From: Bacteroidota bacterium
Lineage (GTDB): Bacteria > Bacteroidota > Bacteroidia > Flavobacteriales > Flavobacteriaceae
Length of the DNA stretch: 5,162 nt
Assembly: GCA_024278565.1 (NCBI GenBank)
Contig: JAJRSY010000164.1
Location: forward strand, 1 to 5,162
Direction of reading: 5' to 3'
The notes beneath the pieces were generated by a model. That model had not been told where the DNA came from and did no database searches. It saw only the letters and a list, made by a program, of their open reading frames with translations. Each line of letters starts with the position of its first letter. The first letter of the stretch is position 1. The position numbers were made by a program, and so were the translations under genes. Shown here piece by piece: positions 1 to 5,046 of the stretch.

Positions 1-86
1 GGGGTGACAGAAGAATAATCGAGAAATATATCGAAAATCAGGGAAGGGCGGATGATGTAAAACAGCTCAGGTTATTCGATACATGA
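1..86 (+). CDS. C-terminal end of an unidentified protein (partial)
   Basis: An open frame enters from the left edge (first full codon at base 3) and stops at the TGA at 84-86, giving the last 27 residues. They form a charged, helix-like stretch (RRIIEKYIENQGRADD) followed by the tail VKQLRLFDT. I do not recognise the protein. The QLRLF near the C-terminus fits the QLxLF pattern of sliding-clamp binding peptides in DNA repair and replication proteins, but such short tails also occur in unrelated families. Only 3 bases separate this stop from the next start, so the two genes are probably co-transcribed and perhaps translationally coupled. That this is a real coding end is inferred from the tight spacing and plausible codons. 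The other two plus frames contain stops in this stretch. Confidence 0.55.
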   Translation, partial: GDRRIIEKYIENQGRADDVKQLRLFDT

Positions 87-89
87 TCA

Positions 90-584
90 ATGCACAGCAT
101 TGAAGAAAACGCCCTGCGCTCTTGGCGCAGGGAAATTTACAAAGAAAATCAGTATTATAAAGCCATCATTGTTCTAGTGGCGGTCTCGATGATCTTCTTA
201 TTTCTTTCATATATAATGAAATGGGGTAAGCCGGGAAAGCTTATAACTTTAAAACCATTGATTTTTTTTGAGTTGCTTTGTTTAGTGGCAATAGCTCTTT
301 TCTACAAAATGGTCATTGAAATTAAGGAAGGCATCCTTACTATTTCATTTGGCGTTGGGCTGATAAAGAAAAGGCTGAATATGAATGATATCAGAAAGGA
401 CACTATTGGTATACGAAAAATACCGTTTTATTATGGATCGGGCATACGTTTTACATCATTTGGAACACTTTATAATACCGCTCCAGGACAAGCGGTCACA
501 TTTACCACCAAGAAAGAAAATAAGCGTTTTGCTGTAGTTACTCAAGATAGTTCTAGGCTGATAGAGCTTCTTAAAGGCTATTAA
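90..584 (+). CDS. Two-helix membrane protein with PH-like C-terminal domain, hypothetical
   Basis: This complete gene encodes 164 residues. After a charged, soluble N-terminus (about 1-22) come two hydrophobic helices at about 24-43 and 55-72, joined by a short basic loop (KWGKPGK). The remaining ~90 residues are soluble and rich in predicted beta strands (IEIKEGILTISFG, then GSGIRFTSFGTLYNT, AVTFTTKKENKRFAVVT) and end in a short helix (SSRLIELL). That order, helical hairpin then strands with a GxGIR-like turn and a closing helix, resembles small bacterial membrane proteins with a PH-like domain, whose function is mostly unknown. The topology suggests an inner-membrane anchor with the domain on one side; which side is not clear. 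The ATG at 90 was chosen because it follows the upstream TGA by 3 bases. An overlapping ATG at 83 is in a different frame. No Shine-Dalgarno is seen, as is usual for Bacteroidota. No terminator follows directly. Confidence 0.75.
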   Translation: MHSIEENALRSWRREIYKENQYYKAIIVLVAVSMIFLFLSYIMKWGKPGKLITLKPLIFFELLCLVAIALFYKMVIEIKEGILTISFGVGLIKKRLNMNDIRKDTIGIRKIPFYYGSGIRFTSFGTLYNTAPGQAVTFTTKKENKRFAVVTQDSSRLIELLKGY

Positions 585-679
585 TCCCCCAAAAACCCAG
601 CGGAAAAATTTGTTTGAATATTTCTTATGGTCAGAATTGATAAGCGTAAAAATTCTGAGTACCAATCATTTCGAAAACC

Positions 680-895
680 CTTAAACAGGCTCTTAAGACG
701 CATTCGGTTTTTTTGATAAGAACAATGACCGAAAACTTGAAAAGAACAAAATACTAAAACTTTTAAAAGAAGCCGAAATAAATGGTTTCTTCAGAGGTCT
801 AGTTGGGTCATAGCTAATCGACGGTTATGATAATGATGGAGTTAATAAATTGGTCTGAATTCAAAGCAGCGATTGATAAAATAGAGACGAGTTGA
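680..895 (+). pseudogene. Decayed gene for a small protein with two EF-hands
   Basis: No intact frame spans this stretch, but the pieces line up as one eroded EF-hand pair. Bases 697-810 read DAFGFFDKNNDRKLEKNKI followed by LKLLKEAEINGFFRGLVGS, an EF-hand loop (D1, N3, D5, L8; position 12 is K instead of E) plus its exiting helix. A TAG follows at 811-813, then in the same frame comes IDGYDNDGVNK, the start of a second loop (D1, D3). At about base 850 the frame shifts and continues as WSEFKAAIDKIETS with a TGA at 893-895, supplying position 12 (E). About five bases of the second loop seem to be lost. Bases 680-697 in another frame read LKQALK, a plausible continuation of the first helix. EF-hands bind calcium; this copy cannot make an intact protein. 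The 5' end is uncertain: sequence from about 600 may also belong to it. Confidence 0.6.
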
Positions 896-918
896 GCGTA
901 GTTGTATGGCATCAATAA

Positions 919-956
919 AAAATCCGATTTACCTAAATAAAGGTAAATCGGATTTT
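919..956. terminator. Perfect 16-bp hairpin, bidirectional terminator
   Basis: AAAATCCGATTTACCT (919-934) is exactly complementary to AGGTAAATCGGATTTT (941-956), with a six-base loop. The stem is flanked by A residues on the left and ends in T residues, so it has a U-rich tail in either direction. It lies 30 bases past the rplT stop on the minus strand and 23 bases past the EF-hand pseudogene on the plus strand. It can therefore end both converging transcripts. It is most clearly the end of the thrS-infC-rpmI-rplT operon. Confidence 0.9.
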
Positions 957-983
957 CTATAAGTGAGAAATAGTTAAAAATCT

Positions 984-1011
984 ATTTTACTTGGTCGATT
1001 TTACTTGGTCG
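984..1011. repeat. 14-bp perfect tandem duplication over the rplT stop codon
   Basis: ATTTTACTTGGTCG occurs twice head to tail (984-997 and 998-1011) with no mismatch. The inner copy lies in the rplT coding end and the outer copy holds the present stop. Because 14 is not a multiple of three, the frame enters the second copy shifted: the protein now ends VDQVKSTK. Removing one copy would end it at VDQVK with a TAG stop. The lack of divergence suggests a recent slippage event. Confidence 0.95.
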
Positions 1012-1340
1012 ACGACCGCTTTAAAAGTATCTGGGTGGTTCATTGCTAAATCGGCGAGTACCTTTCGGTTCAACTCGATATTTTTGGCTTTTACCTTGCC
1101 CATAAACTGTGAGTAAGACATTCCGTGCAAACGGGCACCTGCATTGATACGGGTGATCCATAGGGCACGAAAGGTTCTTTTTTTGTTTCTACGGTCTCTA
1201 TAAGCGTACAACATCGCTTTTTCTACCGCATTTTTGGCTACCGTCCATACGTTTTTACGTCTTCCGAAATAACCTTTGGCCTGCTTCATCACCTTTTTTC
1301 TTCGGGCTCTTGAAGCTACTGCATTTACTGATCTTGGCAT
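987..1340 (-). CDS. rplT: Large ribosomal subunit protein L20 (bL20)
   Basis: L20 binds 23S rRNA early in assembly of the 50S subunit and in several bacteria also represses its own operon. The 117-residue product is recognised along its whole length: start MPRSVNAVASRARRKK, the long basic N-terminal helix region (about 1-60, with KQAKGYFGRRKNVW and YAYRDRRNKKR), then the globular rRNA-binding part with WITRINAGARLHGMSYSQFM and the LNRKVLADLA segment. Bacterial L20 is usually about 114-120 residues, and related flavobacterial proteins as I recall them end near the VDQVK position. Here a 14-bp duplication adds STK. The start is the only sensible ATG. This is the last gene of the operon, 86 bp after rpmI and followed by the hairpin at 919-956. 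Confidence 0.98.
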   Translation of the reverse strand: MPRSVNAVASRARRKKVMKQAKGYFGRRKNVWTVAKNAVEKAMLYAYRDRRNKKRTFRALWITRINAGARLHGMSYSQFMGKVKAKNIELNRKVLADLAMNHPDTFKAVVDQVKSTK

Positions 1341-1426
1341 AATTTTAATTTTTTTGTAGTAGGCGGCCAGTAACCGACACTTGATTTAAGCCCAACTCCA
1401 TGGTTAATAAATTACCTATGAAACAA

Positions 1427-1624
1427 TTACTTTAAACGTAATTGTTCTTTAATGTTGTTAACATCGGCTTGGTGCACCAAGGTCGAATGGGTTAACGCTA
1501 GCTTACGCTTTTTAGATTTTTTCGTCAAAATATGACTCTTAAAAGCGTGCTTTCTCTTGATTTTACCAGAGCCTGTTAGCTTGAAACGCTTCTTTGCACT
1601 GGATTTTGTCTTCTGTTTAGGCAT
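1427..1624 (-). CDS. rpmI: Large ribosomal subunit protein L35 (bL35)
   Basis: This gene encodes L35, a small 50S subunit protein. The 65 residues match the family's usual length and pattern: the start MPKQKTKSSAKKRFKLTGSGKIKRKHAFKSH in outline, a KKSKKRKL stretch in the middle, and the C-terminal NIKEQL segment. About a third of the residues are Lys or Arg, as expected for an rRNA-binding protein. It lies between infC (113 bp upstream) and rplT (86 bp downstream), the conserved bacterial order. The ATG is preceded by AGGAAGAAA on the minus strand, which is purine-rich but not a clear Shine-Dalgarno. No separate promoter of the Bacteroidota form is visible in the gap before it, so it is probably transcribed from thrS. 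Confidence 0.98.
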   Translation of the reverse strand: MPKQKTKSSAKKRFKLTGSGKIKRKHAFKSHILTKKSKKRKLALTHSTLVHQADVNNIKEQLRLK

Positions 1625-1666
1625 TTTCTTCCTATTTATTTGATTATCTCACTTACTTATGTTGAA

Positions 1667-1687
1667 ACTGCCCACGAAGCAGGCAGT
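1667..1687 (-). promoter_or_regulatory. Hairpin in the infC-rpmI gap, possible ribosomal protein control site
   Basis: Read on the transcribed (minus) strand, ACTGCCTGC pairs with GTGGGCAGT around a TTC loop. This gives a nine-pair stem in which two inner pairs are G-U. It lies 42 bases before the rpmI start, inside the operon's leader for L35 and L20. In other bacteria L20 represses rpmI and rplT by binding a structured RNA that imitates its 23S rRNA site, so this is the natural place for such an element. Nothing in the sequence alone proves L20 binding. The stem has no U tract, so it is not an obvious terminator. Confidence 0.35.
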
Positions 1688-1737
1688 GTTCTAAAGTCCT
1701 TTTATTGTTGCACCACTATCAATAGGGCACGAAGCAA

Positions 1738-2292
1738 TTATTTTTTATTTTTCGGGGCAATGAACATCGTCATTCGCTTTCCTTCCAAACGGGGCATCTG
1801 TTCAACCTTTCCTACTTCTTCCAACTCAGATGCCAAACGCAATAACAGTATTTCACCTTTATCTTTATAAACTATTGAACGTCCTTTGAAAAAAACATAG
1901 GCCTTTAATTTGGCACCGTCTCTTAAAAATTTTTCGGCATGCTTCTTTTTAAACTCGTAATCATGGTCGTCTGTATTCGGGCCGAACCTGATTTCTTTGA
2001 CAACTACCTTTGAGGCTTTTGCCTTCATTGCCTTTTCGCGCTTTTTTTGCTCGTAAAGAAACTTTTTGTAATCGATTATCTTACAGACCGGTGGATCTGC
2101 CTTCGGTGATATTTCAACCAAATCTAGCTCTAGCTCTTCTGACTTAGCCATGGCTTCGGCCAATGGGTAAACACCTACCTCCACGTTGTCACCTACCAAT
2201 CGAACATTCGGTGAAATAATTCTTTGGTTGATTTTATGGGGATTTTTATTTTCCCTTCTAGGTTGGGGCCTAAACCTCTTTCTAATTGCTAT
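1738..2292 (-). CDS. infC: Translation initiation factor IF-3, probable AUA start
   Basis: IF-3 binds the 30S subunit, keeps it apart from 50S and checks the start codon and initiator tRNA. The body is unmistakable: N-domain VRLVGDNVEVGVYPLAEAM and LDLVEISPKADPPVCKIIDYKKFLYEQ, a lysine-rich linker (KKREKAMKAKASK), then the C-domain with VKEIRFGPNTDDHDY, the KAYVFFKGRS segment and a PKNKK end. The first ATG or TTG in frame (TTG at 2197-2199) would cut off conserved N-terminal residues. Upstream, the frame continues as AIRKRFRPQPRRENKNPHKIN to a stop at 2305-2307 and contains no ATG, GTG or TTG there. The family's usual start (MAIR...) aligns with the ATA at 2290-2292, giving 184 residues. IF-3 genes are known for rare starts such as AUU, which let IF-3 limit its own synthesis. 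The ATA at 2299-2301 and the ATT at 2284-2286 are alternatives. The gene begins 33 bp after thrS. Confidence 0.95.
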   Translation of the reverse strand: MAIRKRFRPQPRRENKNPHKINQRIISPNVRLVGDNVEVGVYPLAEAMAKSEELELDLVEISPKADPPVCKIIDYKKFLYEQKKREKAMKAKASKVVVKEIRFGPNTDDHDYEFKKKHAEKFLRDGAKLKAYVFFKGRSIVYKDKGEILLLRLASELEEVGKVEQMPRLEGKRMTMFIAPKNKK

Positions 2293-2325
2293 GACGTATA
2301 TTTTTTAGTTAAACTTAATATTCTT

Positions 2326-4266
2326 TTAAAAAGACTTTAAGGTACTCTTTATTTCTGTATTGACCAAGTTCGTAAAATCATTTATCGAAATTGCTCCTAG
2401 GTCTTCCCCTCCATGGCGGCGTACAGATATGGTGTTTGCCTCTTCTTCGTTCTCCCCAACAATCAGCATAAAAGGAATCTTGTTCATTTCAGCTTCACGT
2501 ATTTTTTTGCCAACAGTTTCATTTCTACTGTCAACACGGCTGCGAATTTCGTTATTTTTCAGTAATTCTAAAACTTTTTCGGCATATTTTTCATGTTTCT
2601 CACTTACTGGTAGTACAATAGCCTGTTCAGGAATCAGCCATAACGGAAAATTCCCCCCAGTATGCTCCAATAACAGGGCGATAAACCGCTCCATAGAGCC
2701 AAAAGGTGCTCTATGAATCATTATTGGCCTATGTAATTGATTATCAGCCCCTTTGTAGGTTAGATCAAAGCGTTCAGGTAGGGTGTAATCAACCTGTATG
2801 GTGCCTAATTGCCAATTTCTGCCGAGCGCATCCTTAACCATAAAGTCTAGCTTAGGACCGTAAAAGGCAGCTTCGCCTTTTTTAATTACATAATCCAATC
2901 CCTTGTCCTCGGCCGCGTTGATAATGGCTTGCTCCGCTATTTCCCAATTTTTGACATCACCTATATATTTATCCGGGTTGTCCATGTCCCGTATTGAAAC
3001 CTGAGCTTTAAAATCATCAAAACCCAAAGACTGTAAAACATAGATAGATAGATCTATAACGTTTTTAAATTCTTGATCAACCTGATCAGGGGTGCAAAAA
3101 ATATGCGCATCATCTTGCGTGAAACCCCTAACACGTGTTAAACCGTGAAGTTCGCCACTTTGTTCGTACCTATACACTGTGCCAAATTCAGCAAAACGTT
3201 TAGGCAGGTCTTTATAGGAATAGGGCTTATTGTTGTAAATCTCGCAATGATGTGGGCAGTTCATCGGTTTCAATAAAAACTCTTCACCATCTTTCGGTGT
3301 GTTAATAGGTTGAAAGCTATCTGCGCCGTACTTTTCATAATGCCCTGAGGTCACATAAAGTTCTTTTTGACCTATATGCGGAGTGATTACCATTTCGTAC
3401 CCTGCTTTTTTCTGCGCTTTTTTCAAAAATTGCTCTAAACGTTCACGAAGTGCTGCGCCTTTAGGTAGCCATAACGGAAGTCCTTGTCCGACTTTTTGTG
3501 AGAAAGTGAAGAGTTCGAGTTCTTTCCCCAACTTTCTATGGTCCCTTTTTTTGGCTTCCTCCAAGAGTTCCAAATATTCGGTAAGTTCTTTTTGTTTCGG
3601 AAATGAAATTCCATAAACACGGGTTAGTTGTTTCTTGTTTTCATCACCGCGCCAGTAAGCTCCGGCAACGCTCAATATTTTAATGGCCTTTACGATGCCC
3701 GTATTGGGTATGTGGCCTCCACGGCATAGGTCGGTAAACGTATCGTGGTCGCAGAACGTAATGGTGCCGTCTTCTAAATTTTCGATAAGCTCAACCTTGT
3801 ATTCATTATTTTGCGATTTATAGAGAGCTAGGGCATCTGCTTTTGAAACCGAACGCATCTTAAAATCATGTTTACCTCGTGCTATCTCTATCGCTCTTTT
3901 TTCGATTTTCGGAAAATCATTTTCAGAAAGCACCTGTTCGCCCAGATCAATATCATAGTAAAAGCCATTTTCCACGGCAGGGCCAATGGTCAATTTTACG
4001 CCAGGGTACAATTCTTCAAGGGCTTGTGCGACGATGTGGGAGGTGGAGTGCCAAAACGTTTTTTTGCCTTCGGTGCTGCCCCATGTGTGAAGTACTAAAG
4101 AGCCATCTTCTTGTAGTGGGGTTGTGGTCTCAACAGTAGTATCGTTGAATTTAGCCGAGATTACATTTCTGGCCAAGCCTTCACTGATGGTTTTTGCAAT
4201 GGTCATTGGTGTGCTGCCCTTGCTATATTCCTTAATAGTACCGTCAGGTAATGTGATTTTAATCAT
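2326..4266 (-). CDS. thrS: Threonyl-tRNA synthetase
   Basis: This class II enzyme attaches threonine to tRNA-Thr, with ATP, in the cytoplasm. The 646 residues show the full bacterial order: TGS domain (about 1-61, MIKITLPDGT); editing domain (about 62-240) with HSTSH (H73, H77) and CRGGH (C181, H185), the site that removes mischarged serine; catalytic core (about 245-540); and anticodon-binding domain (about 545-646). The zinc that reads threonine should be held by C337 (NCPHH), H388 (DDAHIF) and H518 (MIHRAPFGSMERF, which is also motif 3); all are present. Motif 2 is the FGTVYRYEQSGELHGLTRVRGF stretch, in outline. I chose the ATG at 4264-4266 because it begins the TGS domain and lies about 22 bases below a promoter. 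The frame stays open for 75 more codons upstream, but that part has no family similarity and covers the promoter and a repeat element. It is first in the operon with infC. Confidence 0.98.
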   Translation of the reverse strand: MIKITLPDGTIKEYSKGSTPMTIAKTISEGLARNVISAKFNDTTVETTTPLQEDGSLVLHTWGSTEGKKTFWHSTSHIVAQALEELYPGVKLTIGPAVENGFYYDIDLGEQVLSENDFPKIEKRAIEIARGKHDFKMRSVSKADALALYKSQNNEYKVELIENLEDGTITFCDHDTFTDLCRGGHIPNTGIVKAIKILSVAGAYWRGDENKKQLTRVYGISFPKQKELTEYLELLEEAKKRDHRKLGKELELFTFSQKVGQGLPLWLPKGAALRERLEQFLKKAQKKAGYEMVITPHIGQKELYVTSGHYEKYGADSFQPINTPKDGEEFLLKPMNCPHHCEIYNNKPYSYKDLPKRFAEFGTVYRYEQSGELHGLTRVRGFTQDDAHIFCTPDQVDQEFKNVIDLSIYVLQSLGFDDFKAQVSIRDMDNPDKYIGDVKNWEIAEQAIINAAEDKGLDYVIKKGEAAFYGPKLDFMVKDALGRNWQLGTIQVDYTLPERFDLTYKGADNQLHRPIMIHRAPFGSMERFIALLLEHTGGNFPLWLIPEQAIVLPVSEKHEKYAEKVLELLKNNEIRSRVDSRNETVGKKIREAEMNKIPFMLIVGENEEEANTISVRRHGGEDLGAISINDFTNLVNTEIKSTLKSF

Positions 4267-4292
4267 GTTATATTCGCTTACAATAAAGTGGG

Positions 4293-4324
4293 CAAAGATA
4301 GTATGTTGGATCCATGCGGGCAAT
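4293..4324 (-). promoter_or_regulatory. Promoter of the thrS-infC-rpmI-rplT operon
   Basis: On the minus strand a -33 element ATTG (4324-4321) is followed after 20 bases by TATCTTTG (4300-4293), an exact match to the Bacteroidota -7 consensus TAnnTTTG. Transcription should start near 4288, giving a leader of about 22 bases before the thrS ATG. No strong Shine-Dalgarno lies in that leader. The leader is too short for a T-box or large attenuator, so thrS has no visible RNA control in this leader. Confidence 0.8.
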
Positions 4325-4440
4325 ATATAATGATAGGTTTCTTGGGCTTCCTTTTCTTTAGTATACTCCTTCCATTTTAAAATTAGGGAGAATACGGGCA
4401 GTCTATTTTTTCGGCGAGCAAGGCAGGGCGGAGCGTTAAG

Positions 4441-4461
4441 AAAATGTCTTGCAGACATTTT
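4441..4461. repeat. 9-bp hairpin inside the MITE-like element
   Basis: AAAATGTCT (4441-4449) is exactly complementary to AGACATTTT (4453-4461) with a three-base loop, TGC. Flanking CGTTAAG and TTAGCG pair partly, lengthening the stem. In either strand the arm could fold in RNA. A T run after the right arm gives it a weak terminator look on the plus strand, but there is no gene upstream for it to serve. Confidence 0.75.
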
Positions 4462-4497
4462 TAGCGAACGAGCTAGCTGGAGCGTTGGCAAATCATA

Positions 4498-4535
4498 GCC
4501 GTAGCTACGGCGATAAATTTTAACGCCGATCGGCG
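4498..4535. repeat. Two perfect palindromes inside the MITE-like element
   Basis: GCCGTAGCTACGGC (4498-4511) and CGCCGATCGGCG (4524-4535) are each perfectly self-complementary, 14 and 12 bp, separated by 12 A+T-rich bases. Such G+C-rich cores stand out from the A+T-rich surroundings. Their role is unknown. They may be structural parts of the repeat element or protein binding sites. Confidence 0.8.
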
Positions 4536-4676
4536 GAAAAAGAGCAAGCCTGCCTGCCGGCCTTTAGGCAAGCGGAAATTTCGGGTTTTAAAGTGGAAGG
4601 GGTATATAATAGAGTGGGCTTTAGGGTAAGCCTCTCCTTGCTCTAGATGGTGTTGCTTTGGTTAATCGTATTGCGT

Positions 4677-4708
4677 GTGGTTTACAACCACTCCCGAAAC
4701 TTCGGGAG
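4677..4708. repeat. Pair of adjacent hairpins
   Basis: GTGGTT-TAC-AACCAC (4677-4691) is followed directly by CTCCCGAA-AC-TTCGGGAG (4691-4708), sharing one base. The second forms an 8-bp perfect stem with a very short loop. Neither has a T run, so they are not clear terminators. They are part of a non-coding, repeat-rich stretch (4607-4850) in which I find no gene and no tRNA. Confidence 0.7.
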
Positions 4709-4782
4709 GTTTAGTTACCCGATGCCGACCGACCGAGCAGGCGGGCTTGCACCGAAATGATTAGGGTATTTTCTTTTTCATG

Positions 4783-4845
4783 CCTCGGGGGCCTGCCAGC
4801 CGGTTTACCTGTCTGCCGAACGGCATGGCTGGCAGGTCCACGAGG
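4783..4845. repeat. REP-like 19-bp inverted repeat hairpin
   Basis: Bases 4783-4801 (CCTCGGGGGCCTGCCAGCC) pair with 4827-4845 at 17 of 19 positions, including a continuous 10-bp CCTGCCAGCC stem. An inner GCCG-AA-CGGC hairpin lies at 4815-4824. The G+C-rich CCTGCC core recurs at 4548-4560 (inside the MITE-like element) and, reversed, at 4733-4750, so several relatives of one palindromic family seem to cluster here. This resembles intergenic REP elements. Copies elsewhere in the genome would confirm it. Confidence 0.7.
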
Positions 4846-4883
4846 TTATTGACTTAGTTGGCAGCGGTTTTTTTAAACAAAAA

Positions 4884-4915
4884 TTTGCTCAAATCCAATA
4901 AATAGATTATATTTA
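4884..4915 (+). promoter_or_regulatory. Possible upstream promoter of the rRNA operon
   Basis: TTTG (4884-4887) is followed after 20 bases by TATATTTA (4908-4915), one base from the TAnnTTTG consensus. It faces right, towards the stronger promoter at about 5040. Dual promoters are common before rRNA operons, but one near-match in A+T-rich DNA may be chance. Confidence 0.35.
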
Positions 4916-5012
4916 GTACCCTTTTTTAGGGTTTAAAGGAGGTATAAGATTCTAGGTTTTAGCAAGTTGAATATAGCGTTGTTAAGTTTTTTTAAAAAAG
5001 ATTGAAATAAAC

Positions 5013-5042
5013 TTTTTAATTTAAAAAACCCTCTTATATTTG
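5013..5042 (+). promoter_or_regulatory. Main promoter, probably of an rRNA operon
   Basis: TATATTTG (5035-5042) is an exact Bacteroidota -7 box. A T-run (TTTT at 5013-5016, spacer 18) stands at the -33 place, a weaker match. Upstream, about 4981-5030 is almost all A and T, like an UP element before strongly expressed stable RNA genes. Transcription should begin near 5047 and run off the right edge. Confidence 0.7.
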
Positions 5043-5046
5043 CACC

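Larger units (their letters stand above)
4362..4606. mobile_element. MITE-like 245-bp element with 21-bp inverted ends
   Basis: The left end TATACTCCTTCCATTTTAA (from 4362) and the right end (4586-4606, read in reverse) match at 19 of 21 positions, consensus TATACYCCTTCCAYTTTAA plus AA. Just inside, TTTTTTCGGCGAGC (left) and a similar reversed GGCGGAAAAAGAGC (right) extend the symmetry imperfectly. The interior has no gene but several palindromes. This is the build of a miniature inverted-repeat element without a transposase. No clear target duplication is visible: the outer bases are both A+T-rich, and a TA duplication cannot be told from the end itself. The element lies 38 bp upstream of the thrS promoter and leaves it intact. 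Alternatives are a large REP-type repeat or a chance remnant of an insertion sequence. Multiple copies in the genome would decide. Confidence 0.55.

Noticed and set aside
456..665. 69-codon minus-strand open frame opposite the membrane-protein gene
   Set aside because: It overlaps the end of the better-supported gene in antisense and has no promoter or recognisable motif.
1341..1426. Separate promoter or attenuator before rplT
   Set aside because: No TAnnTTTG box on the minus strand and no convincing stem with a U tract is present, so rplT is most simply part of the upstream operon.
1640..1870. 76-codon plus-strand open frame across the infC-rpmI gap
   Set aside because: It is antisense to the end of infC and to the gap, with no recognisable protein pattern.
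2360..2716. 118-codon plus-strand open frame opposite thrS
   Set aside because: It lies wholly antisense to the conserved C-terminal part of thrS, is Ser/Phe-rich as expected of a shadow frame, and matches no family. The shorter antisense frames at 3383-3616, 3868-4139 and 4124-4330 fail for the same reason.
4757..4852. 31-codon plus-strand open frame over the REP-like hairpin
   Set aside because: Its sequence is dictated by the palindrome (repeated Leu-Pro-Ala-Gly), and no promoter or start context is seen.
4607..5034. tRNA genes between thrS and the rRNA leader
   Set aside because: I looked for a T-arm GTTCGA-type motif with a paired acceptor stem on both strands and found none. The hairpins present are palindromic repeats.
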